Shown here: positions 43,628 to 54,323 of the stretch, one piece after another | How the letters are laid out: every line of letters starts with the position of its first letter | Numbering within the stretch: position 1 is the stretch's first letter | NCBI RefSeq assembly: GCF_020515695.1 | Contig: NZ_JAIWJA010000003.1 | Location: 806,001-870,000 of the forward strand | DNA from: Pseudomonas sp. MWU16-30317 | GTDB lineage: Bacteria; Pseudomonadota; Gammaproteobacteria; Pseudomonadales; Pseudomonadaceae | Direction of reading: 5' to 3' | Length of the DNA: 64,000 nt | The notes under the pieces: model-generated | Told to the model about the DNA's origin: nothing | Databases searched by the model: none | The model's input: only the letters and a program-made list of their open reading frames with translations | Program-made: the position numbers and the translations under genes

Positions 43628-46600
43628 TTATAACGATGGTTTGCCAACTGCGCCATCCGAAAAGTCTGAAACCAGCGAGCGCAGGAAGGTGGCAGCGAAT
43701 TCCTCCGCCGACAGCGGCAGGCTGACGATGTAGCCCTGGATCTGTTCGCATCCCTCGCGGGCCAGGAATTGCTGCTGATCCTGGTTCTCTACGCCCTCGG
43801 CAATCACGGTGAGTTGCATGCTGCGGCCCAGGGCGATGATGGCGCGCACGATTGCGGCGTCGTGGGGGTCGTGGGGCAGGCCGCGGACGAAGGATTGGTC
43901 GATCTTGAGCGTGTGCAGCGGCAGGCGCTTGAGGTAGCTCAGGGACGAGTAGCCGGTGCCGAAGTCGTCGATGGCCAGTTGGATGCCCAGGCTCTTGAGT
44001 TGGTGCAGCACCAGCAGGGCTTCTTCGGCCTGGCTCATGATGAAGTTTTCGGTGATTTCCAGCTGCAGGCAATCGGGCTGCAGGTGGTGGTCTTGCAGCA
44101 GGCGTTGGATGCGTGCGAAGAGGTCGGGCTGGCGCAGTTGAGCGCCGGCCAGGTTCACCGACAGCGGGCCGAAGGCCTGGTATTGCTGCTGCCAGGTTCG
44201 CATCTGCTGGCAGGCATTTTCGAGCACCCATTCGCCCAGCGGCAGGATCATGCCGTTCTCTTCGGCCAGGGCGATGAAGCGCTCCGGCGGGACTTCGCCG
44301 AAGGTCGGGTGCGTCCAGCGGATCAACGCTTCGGCGCCGACCAGGCGCTGGGTCTTGAGGCTGAACTTGGGCTGGTAGGACAGGCTCAGTTCGTTGCGTT
44401 CGATGGCGCGGCGCAGTTCGTGTTCCAGGGCGACGCGGGCGCTGGCCTGGGTGGTGAGGTCGCGGGTGTAGGATTCGACGCGGTTGCGGCCCTTGGCCTT
44501 GGAGCGGTACATCGCGGCGTCGGCGTTTTTCACCAGGGTGGCGACATCGCCGCCGTCCTGCGGGTACAGGCTGGCGCCGATGCTGGCGCTGGTGAAGAAC
44601 TCGTGCTCGCCGGCCTGGAACGGCGCGGCGAAGCAGGCCAGCACCTTGTTGGCGATGATTTCGGCGTCGCCGCTGGTTTGCAGCCCCGGCAGGAGGATGA
44701 TGAACTCGTCGCCGCCCAGCCGCGCCACGGTGTCGATATCGCGTACTTGCTCGCGCAGGCGGTTGGCGATGCCCTTGAGCAGCAGGTCGCCGACCGGGTG
44801 GCCGAGGCTGTCGTTGATGTGCTTGAAGCGGTCGAGGTCGAGGAACAGCACAGCGCCCTGGCCGGCATCATCGGTGTGGCTGTTGAGCGAGGCTTGCAGG
44901 CGACTTTCGAAGAGGGTGCGGTTGGGCAGGCCGGTCAGGGGGTCGTGGTGGGCCTGATAGTCGAGGCGCGCTTCGGCCTGCTTGAGGCTGGAGATGTCGG
45001 CGAATACCGCGACGAAATGGGTGATGACGTCTTCGTTGTTGCGCACTGAACTGATGGTCAGCCAGCTCGGGTAGGTCTCACCGTTCTTGCGGCGGTTGTA
45101 GATTTCGCCCTGCCAGTGGCCATGGGCGGCGAGTTGATGCCACATATCGATGAAAAAGGCGTGGTCGTGGCGCCCGGAGGCCAGCAGGCGCGGGGTTTGC
45201 CCCAAGGCTTCGGTCTCGCTGTAACCGGTGATTTCACTAAAAGCGCGGTTGACTGCGCTGATGCGCTGGCGGGTGTCGGTAATCAGCACGCCTTCAGCCG
45301 TGCTCTCGAACACCGTGGCGGCGAGCAGGAGCTTTTCCTGCATGAGGTGCCGCTCGGTGATGTCCCGCGCCATGATCAGCATGCAGGCATCGCCACCGAA
45401 CTGCATCGGGCTGGCGCCAAGCTCGCAGAGGCGAATTTCGCCGTCGGCGCGGCGGATCAAACAGGCGAAATCCTTGACCAGCCCTTCGCGCTGGAGAATC
45501 TCCAGCATGCGGTTGCGGTCGTTGAGGTCGACCCAGATGCCCAGATCCAGCGTCGAGCGATCGACCACTTCGTACAGCGGGTAGCCCGTCAGGCGGCTGA
45601 AGCCTTCGTTGACCTCCAGCATCATGCCGTCGACCTGGCGAGTGAGCAGCAGGCCGTCGGGGGAGGCGTGGAAGGCCTTGGCGAATTTCTCTTCGGATAT
45701 CTGCAGGCGCTGCTGGGTTTCCTTCAGCGGGCTGATGTCCCGCACCACGACGACCAGCGCCGGGGTGGTGTCGAGGTCGAAGGGTTCGGCCGACATCAAG
45801 CCGGTAAAAATCTGCCCGTTGCTGCGCTTGAAGGGCATCTCGAGGTTGCGGATGCGGCTGCTCTTGACGCGCTCCAGCAGGCCGGCGCCCACGCCCTCGA
45901 TGCCCCAGATGTCCATTTTGGTAGCGTTTTTACCGATGACATCGCAGGCCTTGAGGCCCATCTGTGTTTCAAATGCGGAGTTGACCTCCAGCAGGCAGCC
46001 GTCGCTCAGGCGGGCGATGACCAGGATGTCGGGGCACTGCTGGAATACCGACGCGAACTTCTGCTCGGACAGGCGCAGCGCCTCCTCGGTTTTTTTGGTT
46101 TCGCTGATGTCGATCATCAGGCCGCGCATGATGGTTTCGTTGCCCTGATCGATCAGGCTGACGATATCGCGGACCCAGACGCTACGACCGTCGGCGGCGA
46201 TGACTCGGTAATCGAGGCTGTGATCGCGGCCAGCGGCGGTCTCGGCGTCGCAATAGGCTTGGGCCCAGAGGGCATCTACCGGGTGTAGCACGCTGCGCCA
46301 GAAGCCGGGCCTGCGCCAATGAGCCAGTGGATAACCCAGCAGGTCTTCGGCGTGCGGGGAAACGTAGCTGTAGCTGTAGTCCTGGGAATTGGCCTCCCAG
46401 GCGATGGCGGATTGGCTTTCGACCAGGCCGCGGTAGTGGTATTCACTGGTGCGCAGCTCTTGCTCGAGCGCTACGCGGCGAGCGATTTCCGAACTCAGGC
46501 GACGGTTGATGCGCATCAGCACGGCGGCAACCGCCATCAGGAACAGAATCGCCGGCAGGCCATAGACCATCAGGTCGGACCACAGACGATCGGCGTGCAC

Positions 46601-46693
46601 AATTTGGCCCGGCAAATTAGCGTCGGTCATGGCTTCAGCCGTTGCCCATTCCGAAAACGGAAAGAGCAAGACAAGGGCCGATAGTCTTGGCAT
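43628..46693 (-). CDS. RmcA-like PAS-GGDEF-EAL c-di-GMP enzyme lacking the periplasmic sensor domain
   Basis: 1021 residues. Signal-like N-terminus (MPRLSALVLLFPFSEWATAE), only about 20 periplasmic residues, one helix at about 43-62, then four PAS domains (about 82-205, 208-330, 335-455, 460-580), GGDEF at about 590-750 and EAL at about 765-1010. GGDEF is intact near 659 with an RDID I-site five residues earlier; EALIRW and DDFGTGYSSL are intact, so phosphodiesterase and regulated GGDEF functions look preserved. Position next to rpoD and a tRNA matches P. aeruginosa rmcA, whose product has a substrate-binding-protein domain in the periplasm. Confidence 0.9.
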   Translation of the reverse strand: MPRLSALVLLFPFSEWATAEAMTDANLPGQIVHADRLWSDLMVYGLPAILFLMAVAAVLMRINRRLSSEIARRVALEQELRTSEYHYRGLVESQSAIAWEANSQDYSYSYVSPHAEDLLGYPLAHWRRPGFWRSVLHPVDALWAQAYCDAETAAGRDHSLDYRVIAADGRSVWVRDIVSLIDQGNETIMRGLMIDISETKKTEEALRLSEQKFASVFQQCPDILVIARLSDGCLLEVNSAFETQMGLKACDVIGKNATKMDIWGIEGVGAGLLERVKSSRIRNLEMPFKRSNGQIFTGLMSAEPFDLDTTPALVVVVRDISPLKETQQRLQISEEKFAKAFHASPDGLLLTRQVDGMMLEVNEGFSRLTGYPLYEVVDRSTLDLGIWVDLNDRNRMLEILQREGLVKDFACLIRRADGEIRLCELGASPMQFGGDACMLIMARDITERHLMQEKLLLAATVFESTAEGVLITDTRQRISAVNRAFSEITGYSETEALGQTPRLLASGRHDHAFFIDMWHQLAAHGHWQGEIYNRRKNGETYPSWLTISSVRNNEDVITHFVAVFADISSLKQAEARLDYQAHHDPLTGLPNRTLFESRLQASLNSHTDDAGQGAVLFLDLDRFKHINDSLGHPVGDLLLKGIANRLREQVRDIDTVARLGGDEFIILLPGLQTSGDAEIIANKVLACFAAPFQAGEHEFFTSASIGASLYPQDGGDVATLVKNADAAMYRSKAKGRNRVESYTRDLTTQASARVALEHELRRAIERNELSLSYQPKFSLKTQRLVGAEALIRWTHPTFGEVPPERFIALAEENGMILPLGEWVLENACQQMRTWQQQYQAFGPLSVNLAGAQLRQPDLFARIQRLLQDHHLQPDCLQLEITENFIMSQAEEALLVLHQLKSLGIQLAIDDFGTGYSSLSYLKRLPLHTLKIDQSFVRGLPHDPHDAAIVRAIIALGRSMQLTVIAEGVENQDQQQFLAREGCEQIQGYIVSLPLSAEEFAATFLRSLVSDFSDGAVGKPSL

Positions 46694-46788
46694 AGCGGCC
46701 TCTTTTCACTCGCACACAAAGACTGGAGTGTAGACGGGCGACAGGCGCTACGGGAAGCGGTGGAGGAGCGCTAATCGAGCAAAAAGCA

Positions 46789-46812
46789 AAACCCCCAGAC
46801 GGGCTGGGGGTT
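46789..46812 (-). terminator. rpoD terminator
   Basis: Minus strand: AACCCCCAG, loop CCCGT, CTGGGGGTT, then TTGCTTTTTG. Stem arms at 46789-46798 and 46803-46812. It lies about 40 bases beyond the rpoD stop. Confidence 0.85.
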
Positions 46813-46849
46813 GCTTGTGCATCAGCGGTGCGTCAGGCGCAGGCCAGGA

Positions 46850-48700
<1,851 letters not shown>

Positions 48701-48767
48701 AACACCCTATCCACTGAAGGTCTTGGCGGGCAAAAAACAAGCCGAGGATTATACCCGAGCTGTGACC

Positions 48768-50786
48768 TCACGCGCCAGTTGAGGTCGGGGTTTGAGCGTG
48801 AAGATTGCGACTTAAAAGCTCGCGCAGCTGATTTTTCTCGTCTGCGCTGAGTTCTTCCTGCCTTGCTTTGCGGAGCAAATGCTCCAGGTTTCGCTCGCGT
48901 TGGCGAGCGGATAAACTAGTAATGGTGTCGAAAAACTGTTGTTCAAGGTTATCGGCATCGATCAGCCACTCCTTTTCTGCCAAAGCCTGCAGCAAGCGGC
49001 CTTGATCGGTACCGTGCCAGCGGGCGATCAACTGTAATGAGCGTAGCCCAGGATTCTTTTGCAGTGCGCCCAGCAGGGCGACCAGCAATTGTGTATAGAC
49101 ATGTCCTTCATCGGCAAAGTGACTGACATCTTCAACTTTTTCCGCCAGATGGGGATGGTGCAGCAAAGTTCGCAATGCACTCAGCGTCGGTGGTTCGACG
49201 CTGGTCGGGACGCGCGGGGCACGTGACTCGAAATCCTGGCCCTTGCCCTTGCGATCCCATGGCTTGCCTTTTTTGTCCCAGGGCTTGTCCTGCCACTTTT
49301 TCTGCCCGCCCTGCTTGAGCGCCCAGGCCTGTTGTGGCGGCTGCTGGGCGTAGGTATCGCTTGGGTGACCCTGCTGAAAGTCCCCGTAATCGTGCTGGCT
49401 GTAATCGGCGCTGTGATCGGGGATCTGATCGTAATTGATGCCGGGGTCGTATTCAGGCGTTGCCTGGGCTGGCGCCGGCGCGCTGCGTGCCATCTGATTC
49501 ATGGCTTCGCCGCTGAGGCCGGTGATTTCGGTCAGGCGGTTGCGCATCAAGGCGCGCAGATTGTTGCCGGGCACCTTGTCGATCAGCGGGGCGGCGAGGG
49601 TGACCATATGGGCCTTGCCTTCCAGCGAGCGCGGGTCGGCCTCTTCGGTCAGTTGCTGGAAGAAGTAGTCGGCCAGCGGCTGGGCCATCTGGTGAATTCG
49701 GGCCTGAAACGCATCGGTGCCTTCAGCGCGGACCAGGCTATCCGGGTCCTCGCCTTCGGGCAGGAACAAAAAGCGTGCGCGCCGGCCGTCCTGCAGGCAG
49801 GGCAGGGCCGCTTCGAGCGCGCGCCACGCGGCCTTGCGCCCAGCCTGGTCGCCGTCGAAGCAGAACAGCACGCTGGGGACTACCCGAAACAGGCGCTTGA
49901 GGTGCTCTTCGCTGGTGGCGGTGCCCAGGGTAGCGACGGCATTGCGCAGGCCTTGCTGGGCCAGGGCGATGACGTCCATGTAGCCCTCGACCACGATGAT
50001 CTCGTCGAGGTTGCGGTTGTTCTTGCGCGCCTCGAACAGCCCGTACAGTTCCTGGCCCTTGTGGAACACCGGGGTCTCGGGGGAGTTCAGGTACTTGGGC
50101 TTGTCGTCGCCCAGCACGCGGCCGCCAAAGGCGATGATGCGCCCGCGGCTGTCGCGGATCGGGAACATCACGCGGTCGCGGAAGCGGTCGTAGCGCTTGC
50201 CGGTTTCGGCGTTTTCGATCAGCAGGCCAGCGTCGATCATCGCCTTTTGCCCGAGGGTGTCGGTGCCCATGTGCTTGAGCAGGTTGTCCCAGCCCGGCGG
50301 CGCGAAACCCAGGCCGAAGTCGCGGGCGATCTCGCCGGACAGGCCGCGGCCCTTGAGGTAGTCGACCGCGGCGCGGCGCGACGGATGGGCCTTGAGCGCC
50401 TGGCGGAAAAAGTCGGCGGCGGCGGTCAGTAGCGGATAGAGCGGTGAGTCCGTGGGCTGGCGTGGTTTGTTCTGGCGGCCGCCTTCTTCGCGGGGCACTT
50501 CCATGCCGGCGGATTTGGCCAGGTCCTCGATGGCCTGGGGGAAGTCCAGGTTGTCGTGGTCCATGAGGAAGCCCAGGGCGTTACCGCCAGCGCCGCAACC
50601 GAAGCAGTAATAGAACTGCTTGTCGGGGCTGACCGTGAACGATGGGGTCTTTTCCTTGTGGAACGGGCAGCATGCCGAGTAGTTCTTGCCGGCCTTTTTG
50701 AGCGACACGCGCGAACTCACCACGTCGACGATGTCGGTGCGGTTCAGCAGATCGTCAATGAAGCTCTGGGGTATCAGCCCGGCCAT
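48768..50786 (-). CDS. dnaG: DNA primase DnaG
   Basis: 672-residue replicative primase. The CHC2 zinc ribbon holds CPFH and CFGC near residues 40-64; the TOPRIM core has VEGYMDVIAL near 270 and FCFDGDQAG. A long low-complexity linker at about 440-530 (Q, Y, P, D then W/K-rich with repeated PWDKKGK units) precedes the helicase-binding C-terminal domain (LSARQRERNLEHLLRKARQE). The linker is longer and more repetitive than in E. coli. In operon with rpoD. Confidence 0.98.
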   Translation of the reverse strand: MAGLIPQSFIDDLLNRTDIVDVVSSRVSLKKAGKNYSACCPFHKEKTPSFTVSPDKQFYYCFGCGAGGNALGFLMDHDNLDFPQAIEDLAKSAGMEVPREEGGRQNKPRQPTDSPLYPLLTAAADFFRQALKAHPSRRAAVDYLKGRGLSGEIARDFGLGFAPPGWDNLLKHMGTDTLGQKAMIDAGLLIENAETGKRYDRFRDRVMFPIRDSRGRIIAFGGRVLGDDKPKYLNSPETPVFHKGQELYGLFEARKNNRNLDEIIVVEGYMDVIALAQQGLRNAVATLGTATSEEHLKRLFRVVPSVLFCFDGDQAGRKAAWRALEAALPCLQDGRRARFLFLPEGEDPDSLVRAEGTDAFQARIHQMAQPLADYFFQQLTEEADPRSLEGKAHMVTLAAPLIDKVPGNNLRALMRNRLTEITGLSGEAMNQMARSAPAPAQATPEYDPGINYDQIPDHSADYSQHDYGDFQQGHPSDTYAQQPPQQAWALKQGGQKKWQDKPWDKKGKPWDRKGKGQDFESRAPRVPTSVEPPTLSALRTLLHHPHLAEKVEDVSHFADEGHVYTQLLVALLGALQKNPGLRSLQLIARWHGTDQGRLLQALAEKEWLIDADNLEQQFFDTITSLSARQRERNLEHLLRKARQEELSADEKNQLRELLSRNLHAQTPTSTGA

Positions 50787-51153
50787 GGGGTTCTCGTCAT
50801 CAAACAGGGAAACACTGCAGGAGTGTATCTACTGAGCGCCGATCAGGGGTGCCTTTGCGGTACTGATTTTGTATCGGCAACACTTACAACTTCGACAGTG
50901 CCACAGGGCATCGAAGCAGAGAAGAATGGTGCGGAAGGGTGTGCTCGTCTGCAGCCTTGCAAGGCTCGTCAGGGTGACGTGCACAGCTGGCGTATGAAGG
51001 CCAGTTCTGACGTTTTAGGCAGCCGCTCTTGACCTGGGTCAGGAGTGGAATTGCGGTGAAGCACCATCGGTGTAGCAACTGCGTAAAGCCACCACTGCCG
51101 GCAGCCCAGCGGTTAGCCGGGCGAGGCAGAAGCTTGCAGCGAACGTCTGTGTA
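50787..51153 (-). other. rpsU-dnaG spacer, no gene seen
   Basis: 367 bases with no convincing coding frame. In P. aeruginosa this position holds a GatB/YqeY-domain gene of about 149 codons; no remnant of it is visible. A stem-loop CGTCTGT/ACAGACG at 51144-51165 spans the rpsU stop, without a T-run, and may be an RNA-processing or attenuation site between rpsU and dnaG. Confidence 0.6.
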
Positions 51154-51369
51154 TTAGTACAGACGAACGGCGCGGCGCTGTTCGCGCTGAACTTTCTTGG
51201 CGTGGCGTTTGACAGCGGCTGCTGCCTTGCGCTTACGCTCGGAAGTTGGCTTCTCGTAAAATTCGCGGCTACGAACTTCAGCCAGTACACCGGCTTTTTC
51301 GCAGGAGCGCTTGAAACGACGCAGAGCTACGTCGAAGGGTTCGTTCTCTTTTACTTTGACGGCTGGCAT
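51154..51369 (-). CDS. rpsU: 30S ribosomal protein S21
   Basis: 71-residue basic protein that helps 30S subunits initiate on m[23 protein letters not shown], then [20 protein letters not shown] and a Lys/Arg-rich C-terminus match the family exactly in length. Ribosome site GAAGG upstream. First gene of the rpsU-dnaG-rpoD cluster, divergent from tsaD. Confidence 0.99.
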
Positions 51370-51569
51370 CCAGAGCTACCTTCTTTCATTACCGGGGTCA
51401 ACGTACTCCTGCGGAAAATCGCGCTCGGGATACGTCGGTTTTTAAGGGTTGCGGATGTTAACCCTATGACGACAGGAATGCAAAGCCTCTGATCGAAAAC
51501 CGCTGGTCGGAGCGCTGAGCGGCGACTATCATGCGCGCCTTTGAAGCCAGCCTCAACAAGGCGAGACCC
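51370..51569. promoter_or_regulatory. Divergent rpsU / tsaD promoter region
   Basis: 200 bases between the divergent start codons. AT-rich patches (GGTTTTTAAGGGTT near 51440, GATGTTAACCC near 51455) are the likely core, but I could not fix specific -35/-10 pairs. The tsaD ribosome site is probably AAGGCGAG about six bases before ATG 51570. Confidence 0.5.
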
Positions 51570-52604
51570 ATGTTAGTACTGGGATTGGAAACCTCCTGCG
51601 ACGAAACCGGCGTCGCGTTATACGACAGCGAGCTGGGCCTGCTGGGCGATGCGCTGTTCAGTCAGATCGACCTGCACCGCGCCTATGGCGGTGTGGTGCC
51701 CGAACTCGCCTCGCGCGATCACGTCAAGCGCATGCTGCCGTTGATCCGCGAAGTACTGGCCCAGGCCGAGCGCGCGCCGGCCGATATCGATGCCATCGCT
51801 TACACCGCCGGGCCCGGCCTCGTGGGGGCGCTGCTGGTGGGCGCTGCCTGCGCGCAGGCGTTGGCCTTCGCGTGGGACGTGCCGGCATTGGGCGTACACC
51901 ACATGGAAGGACATTTGCTGGCGCCGATGCTTGAAAAGCAGCCGCCGCAATTTCCGTTCGTCGCTTTGTTGGTGTCTGGCGGCCATACGCAGCTGGTGCG
52001 GGTCGATGGTATCGGTCAGTACGAGCTGCTGGGCGAGACCCTCGACGATGCCGCCGGTGAAGCGTTCGACAAGACCGCCAAGATGATGGGTCTCAATTAT
52101 CCGGGCGGCCCGGAGATCGCCAAGCTGGCGGAGCTGGGCACCGCAGGGCGCTTTACCTTCCCGCGGCCGATGACCGACCGTCCGGGGCTGGCATTCAGCT
52201 TCAGCGGCCTGAAAACGTCCGCTCTGAACACCTGGCAGCAGTGCCAGAGCGCTGGGGACGACGGTGAGCAAACCCGTTGCGACATCGCACTGGCCTTCCA
52301 GCAGGCGGTGGTGGAGACTCTGACCATCAAGTGCAAGCGCGCCCTCAAGCAGACTCACCTCAAGCGTCTGGTGATCGCTGGCGGCGTCAGTGCCAACCGC
52401 GCGCTGCGCCAGTCACTGGAAAAAATGCTCGGCGAGATCAACGGCAATGTTTTCTATGCGCGGCCGCAGTTCTGCACCGATAACGGCGCGATGATCGCTT
52501 ATGCGGGTTGTCAGCGGTTGATGGCAGGGCAGCGCAATGATCTGGCGATCAACGTGCAGGCGCGTTGGCCGATGGAGCAGTTGACGGTGCCGACGGTCGT
52601 GTAA
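51570..52604 (+). CDS. tsaD: tRNA N6-threonylcarbamoyladenosine transferase TsaD
   Basis: 344-residue ASKHA-fold enzyme that, with TsaB and TsaE, puts threonylcarbamoyl on A37 of ANN-decoding tRNAs. Start [20 protein letters not shown] is canonical; upstream in-frame codons are not. Metal ligands HHMEGH are present, plus [21 protein letters not shown] and the late [10 protein letters not shown] and [12 protein letters not shown]. Conserved neighbour of rpsU. Confidence 0.98.
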   Translation: MLVLGLETSCDETGVALYDSELGLLGDALFSQIDLHRAYGGVVPELASRDHVKRMLPLIREVLAQAERAPADIDAIAYTAGPGLVGALLVGAACAQALAFAWDVPALGVHHMEGHLLAPMLEKQPPQFPFVALLVSGGHTQLVRVDGIGQYELLGETLDDAAGEAFDKTAKMMGLNYPGGPEIAKLAELGTAGRFTFPRPMTDRPGLAFSFSGLKTSALNTWQQCQSAGDDGEQTRCDIALAFQQAVVETLTIKCKRALKQTHLKRLVIAGGVSANRALRQSLEKMLGEINGNVFYARPQFCTDNGAMIAYAGCQRLMAGQRNDLAINVQARWPMEQLTVPTVV

Positions 52605-52610
52605 GGCTTG

Positions 52611-52698
52611 TGGGCCCCCGTGCCGCCAAACGCGCACCCTTGCTCCCACAGTGCGCAGTCGTATACCTGTGGGAGCAAGGCTTGCTTGCGAACAGGCC
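52611..52698. repeat. REP-type inverted repeat
   Basis: CTTGCTCCCACAG and CTGTGGGAGCAAG arms flanked by GCCGCCAAACGCGC and GCTTGCGAACAGGCC, in the gap between convergent tsaD and plsY. Its left arm nearly duplicates that of the element at 1757-1840. Confidence 0.82.
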
Positions 52699-52739
52699 GG
52701 TATGGCTTGCCCAAGATGAGCCGATTTCATCCCGGCGAA

Positions 52740-53309
52740 TCAGAAATGCCGTTCGCGTCCTGCCAGCAGGTCGCGTAGATTGCCGCGATGGCGCCACACG
52801 ATCAACAGGGTCAGCACGCACATCGGCAGCAATGCCTGGGGGGCCTGCCAGGCCAGCAAGGGCAGGGTCAGTGGCGTGGCGATCAGGGAGGCGAGCGAAC
52901 TGGTGCGGGTGAGGGCGAAAACCACCGCCCAGGCGACCACCGCCAGCAAGGCCGCAGGCACATACAGCCCCAGTAATACGCCGGCAGCGGTGGCGACACC
53001 CTTGCCGCCCTTGAAGCGGAAGTACAGCGGGAACAGATGGCCCAGCACCGCGCACAGCCCGATCCAGGCCTGTTGTTGCAGGTCCAGACCCACAGCCAGA
53101 GCGACCAGCACCGGCAGCAGGCCTTTGCAAAGGTCGCCGAGCAGGGTCAGGATGGCAAGCTTGCGCCCAGCCAGGCGCAGCATGTTGGTGGCGCCCGCGT
53201 TGCCTGAGCCGTTCATGCGCGGGTCCGGCAGGCCGGTGCCGCGGCTGATGAGGATAGCGAAGGACAGCGAGCCCAGCAGGTAGGCGAGTGACGCCAGTAA
53301 CCAAAACAT
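52740..53309 (-). CDS. plsY: Glycerol-3-phosphate acyltransferase PlsY
   Basis: 189-residue inner-membrane enzyme that transfers acyl from acyl-phosphate to glycerol-3-phosphate, the first phospholipid step. About five helices; conserved [20 protein letters not shown] (phosphate-binding loop) and [20 protein letters not shown]. Starts [20 protein letters not shown]. Divergent from folB with a 74-base spacer. Confidence 0.97.
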   Translation of the reverse strand: MFWLLASLAYLLGSLSFAILISRGTGLPDPRMNGSGNAGATNMLRLAGRKLAILTLLGDLCKGLLPVLVALAVGLDLQQQAWIGLCAVLGHLFPLYFRFKGGKGVATAAGVLLGLYVPAALLAVVAWAVVFALTRTSSLASLIATPLTLPLLAWQAPQALLPMCVLTLLIVWRHRGNLRDLLAGRERHF

Positions 53310-53383
53310 GCGAACTATTCCGGGCGAGGACGTCCTGATTCTAACGGCGCATCGCGCCCTTGTCGTGCAGTGGAGAAAAGTGC

Positions 53384-53737
53384 TTGGACAGAGTGTTTAT
53401 CGAGGGGCTGGAAGTCGACACCGTGATCGGTGCCTACGACTGGGAGCGGGACATTCGCCAATGCCTGCGCCTGGACCTGCGCTTCGCCTGGGATAACCGT
53501 CCGGCCGCTGCCGGCGACGACCTGAGCCTGGCCCTGGACTACGCCAGTGTGTCCGCGCGTATTCAGGCATTCGCCGAAGTTGCACGCTTCGAATTGGTGG
53601 AAACCTTCGCCGAGCGTCTGGCCGAAGTGCTCATGAGCGAATTCCACATTCCCTGGCTGTCTCTCAAATTGACCAAGCCGGGCGCCGTCGCGGCGGCCAA
53701 GGGTGTGGGCGTGGAGATCGAGCGCGGATGCCTCTGA
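53384..53737 (+). CDS. folB: Dihydroneopterin aldolase FolB
   Basis: 117-residue enzyme of folate synthesis that cleaves dihydroneopterin. Starts [20 protein letters not shown]; conserved Glu in the substrate pocket and the catalytic Lys in [10 protein letters not shown] are present. TTG 53384 is the probable start, with GGAGA seven bases upstream; no ATG is available near the family N-terminus. Overlaps folK by ten bases. Confidence 0.95.
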   Translation: MDRVFIEGLEVDTVIGAYDWERDIRQCLRLDLRFAWDNRPAAAGDDLSLALDYASVSARIQAFAEVARFELVETFAERLAEVLMSEFHIPWLSLKLTKPGAVAAAKGVGVEIERGCL

Positions 53738-54243
53738 CCCGAATCTACCTCGGCCTCGGTAGCAATATCGAGCGCGAGTCGCACCTGTGCGCCGGCCTCG
53801 ATGCGCTGGCGCTGTTTGTCCAGGACATGCAGTGTTCGTCGGTGTTCGAAAGCGCGGCGGTGGGCATCAAGAGCGGTCCGTTCTTCAACCTGGTGGTGAC
53901 CGGCCTGACCGACTTGCCACTGATGGAGCTGGATCGGCGCCTCAAGTTCATCGAGGCCGATAACGGCCGCTACGCACCGGATCGCAAGGGCCTGCCTTTG
54001 GATATCGACGTGTTGCTGTATGGCCAGCAGGCGGGCAATTTCGATGGTTTGATTCTGCCGCGCGCGGAAATCCTCAAGAATGCGTTTGTGCTGTGGCCAC
54101 TCGCGCTGTTGGCGCCGGATGAGCAGCACCCTGGTGTGCAGCGCTCGTTCGCCGAGTTGTGGTGCGATGCGCAGATCGACCAGCAATTGGCCCCCGTACC
54201 GTTCACCTGGCGGGATCGGCAACTGACCGATCTGTCCCTGTAG
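53728..54243 (+). CDS. folK: 6-hydroxymethyl-7,8-dihydropterin pyrophosphokinase FolK
   Basis: 171-residue kinase of folate synthesis. IYLGLGSNIERESHLCAGLD opening, then RYAPDRKGLPLDIDVLLYG, holding the metal-binding DIDVLLY pair of Asp residues, and LPRAEILKNAFVLWPLALLA. Coupled to folB by overlap. Its TAG stop is contributed by the left arm of the repeat at 54238-54323. Confidence 0.96.
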   Translation: MPLTRIYLGLGSNIERESHLCAGLDALALFVQDMQCSSVFESAAVGIKSGPFFNLVVTGLTDLPLMELDRRLKFIEADNGRYAPDRKGLPLDIDVLLYGQQAGNFDGLILPRAEILKNAFVLWPLALLAPDEQHPGVQRSFAELWCDAQIDQQLAPVPFTWRDRQLTDLSL

Positions 54244-54323
54244 CGAGGGCGCTTGCCCCCGAAAGAATATGCCGACTGCCGGGGTGTGGCTGATGGGGAG
54301 GCGGGGACAGCCCCCCGCTACAG
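54238..54323. repeat. Inverted REP pair supplying both stop codons of folK and cca
   Basis: Left arm CCTGTAGCGAGGGCGCTTGC and right arm reading inward on the minus strand CCTGTAGCGGGGGGCTGTCC. The folK stop (54241-54243) and the cca stop (54318-54320) are the TAG inside the two CTGTAGCG ends. The pair fills the convergent gap. Confidence 0.8.
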
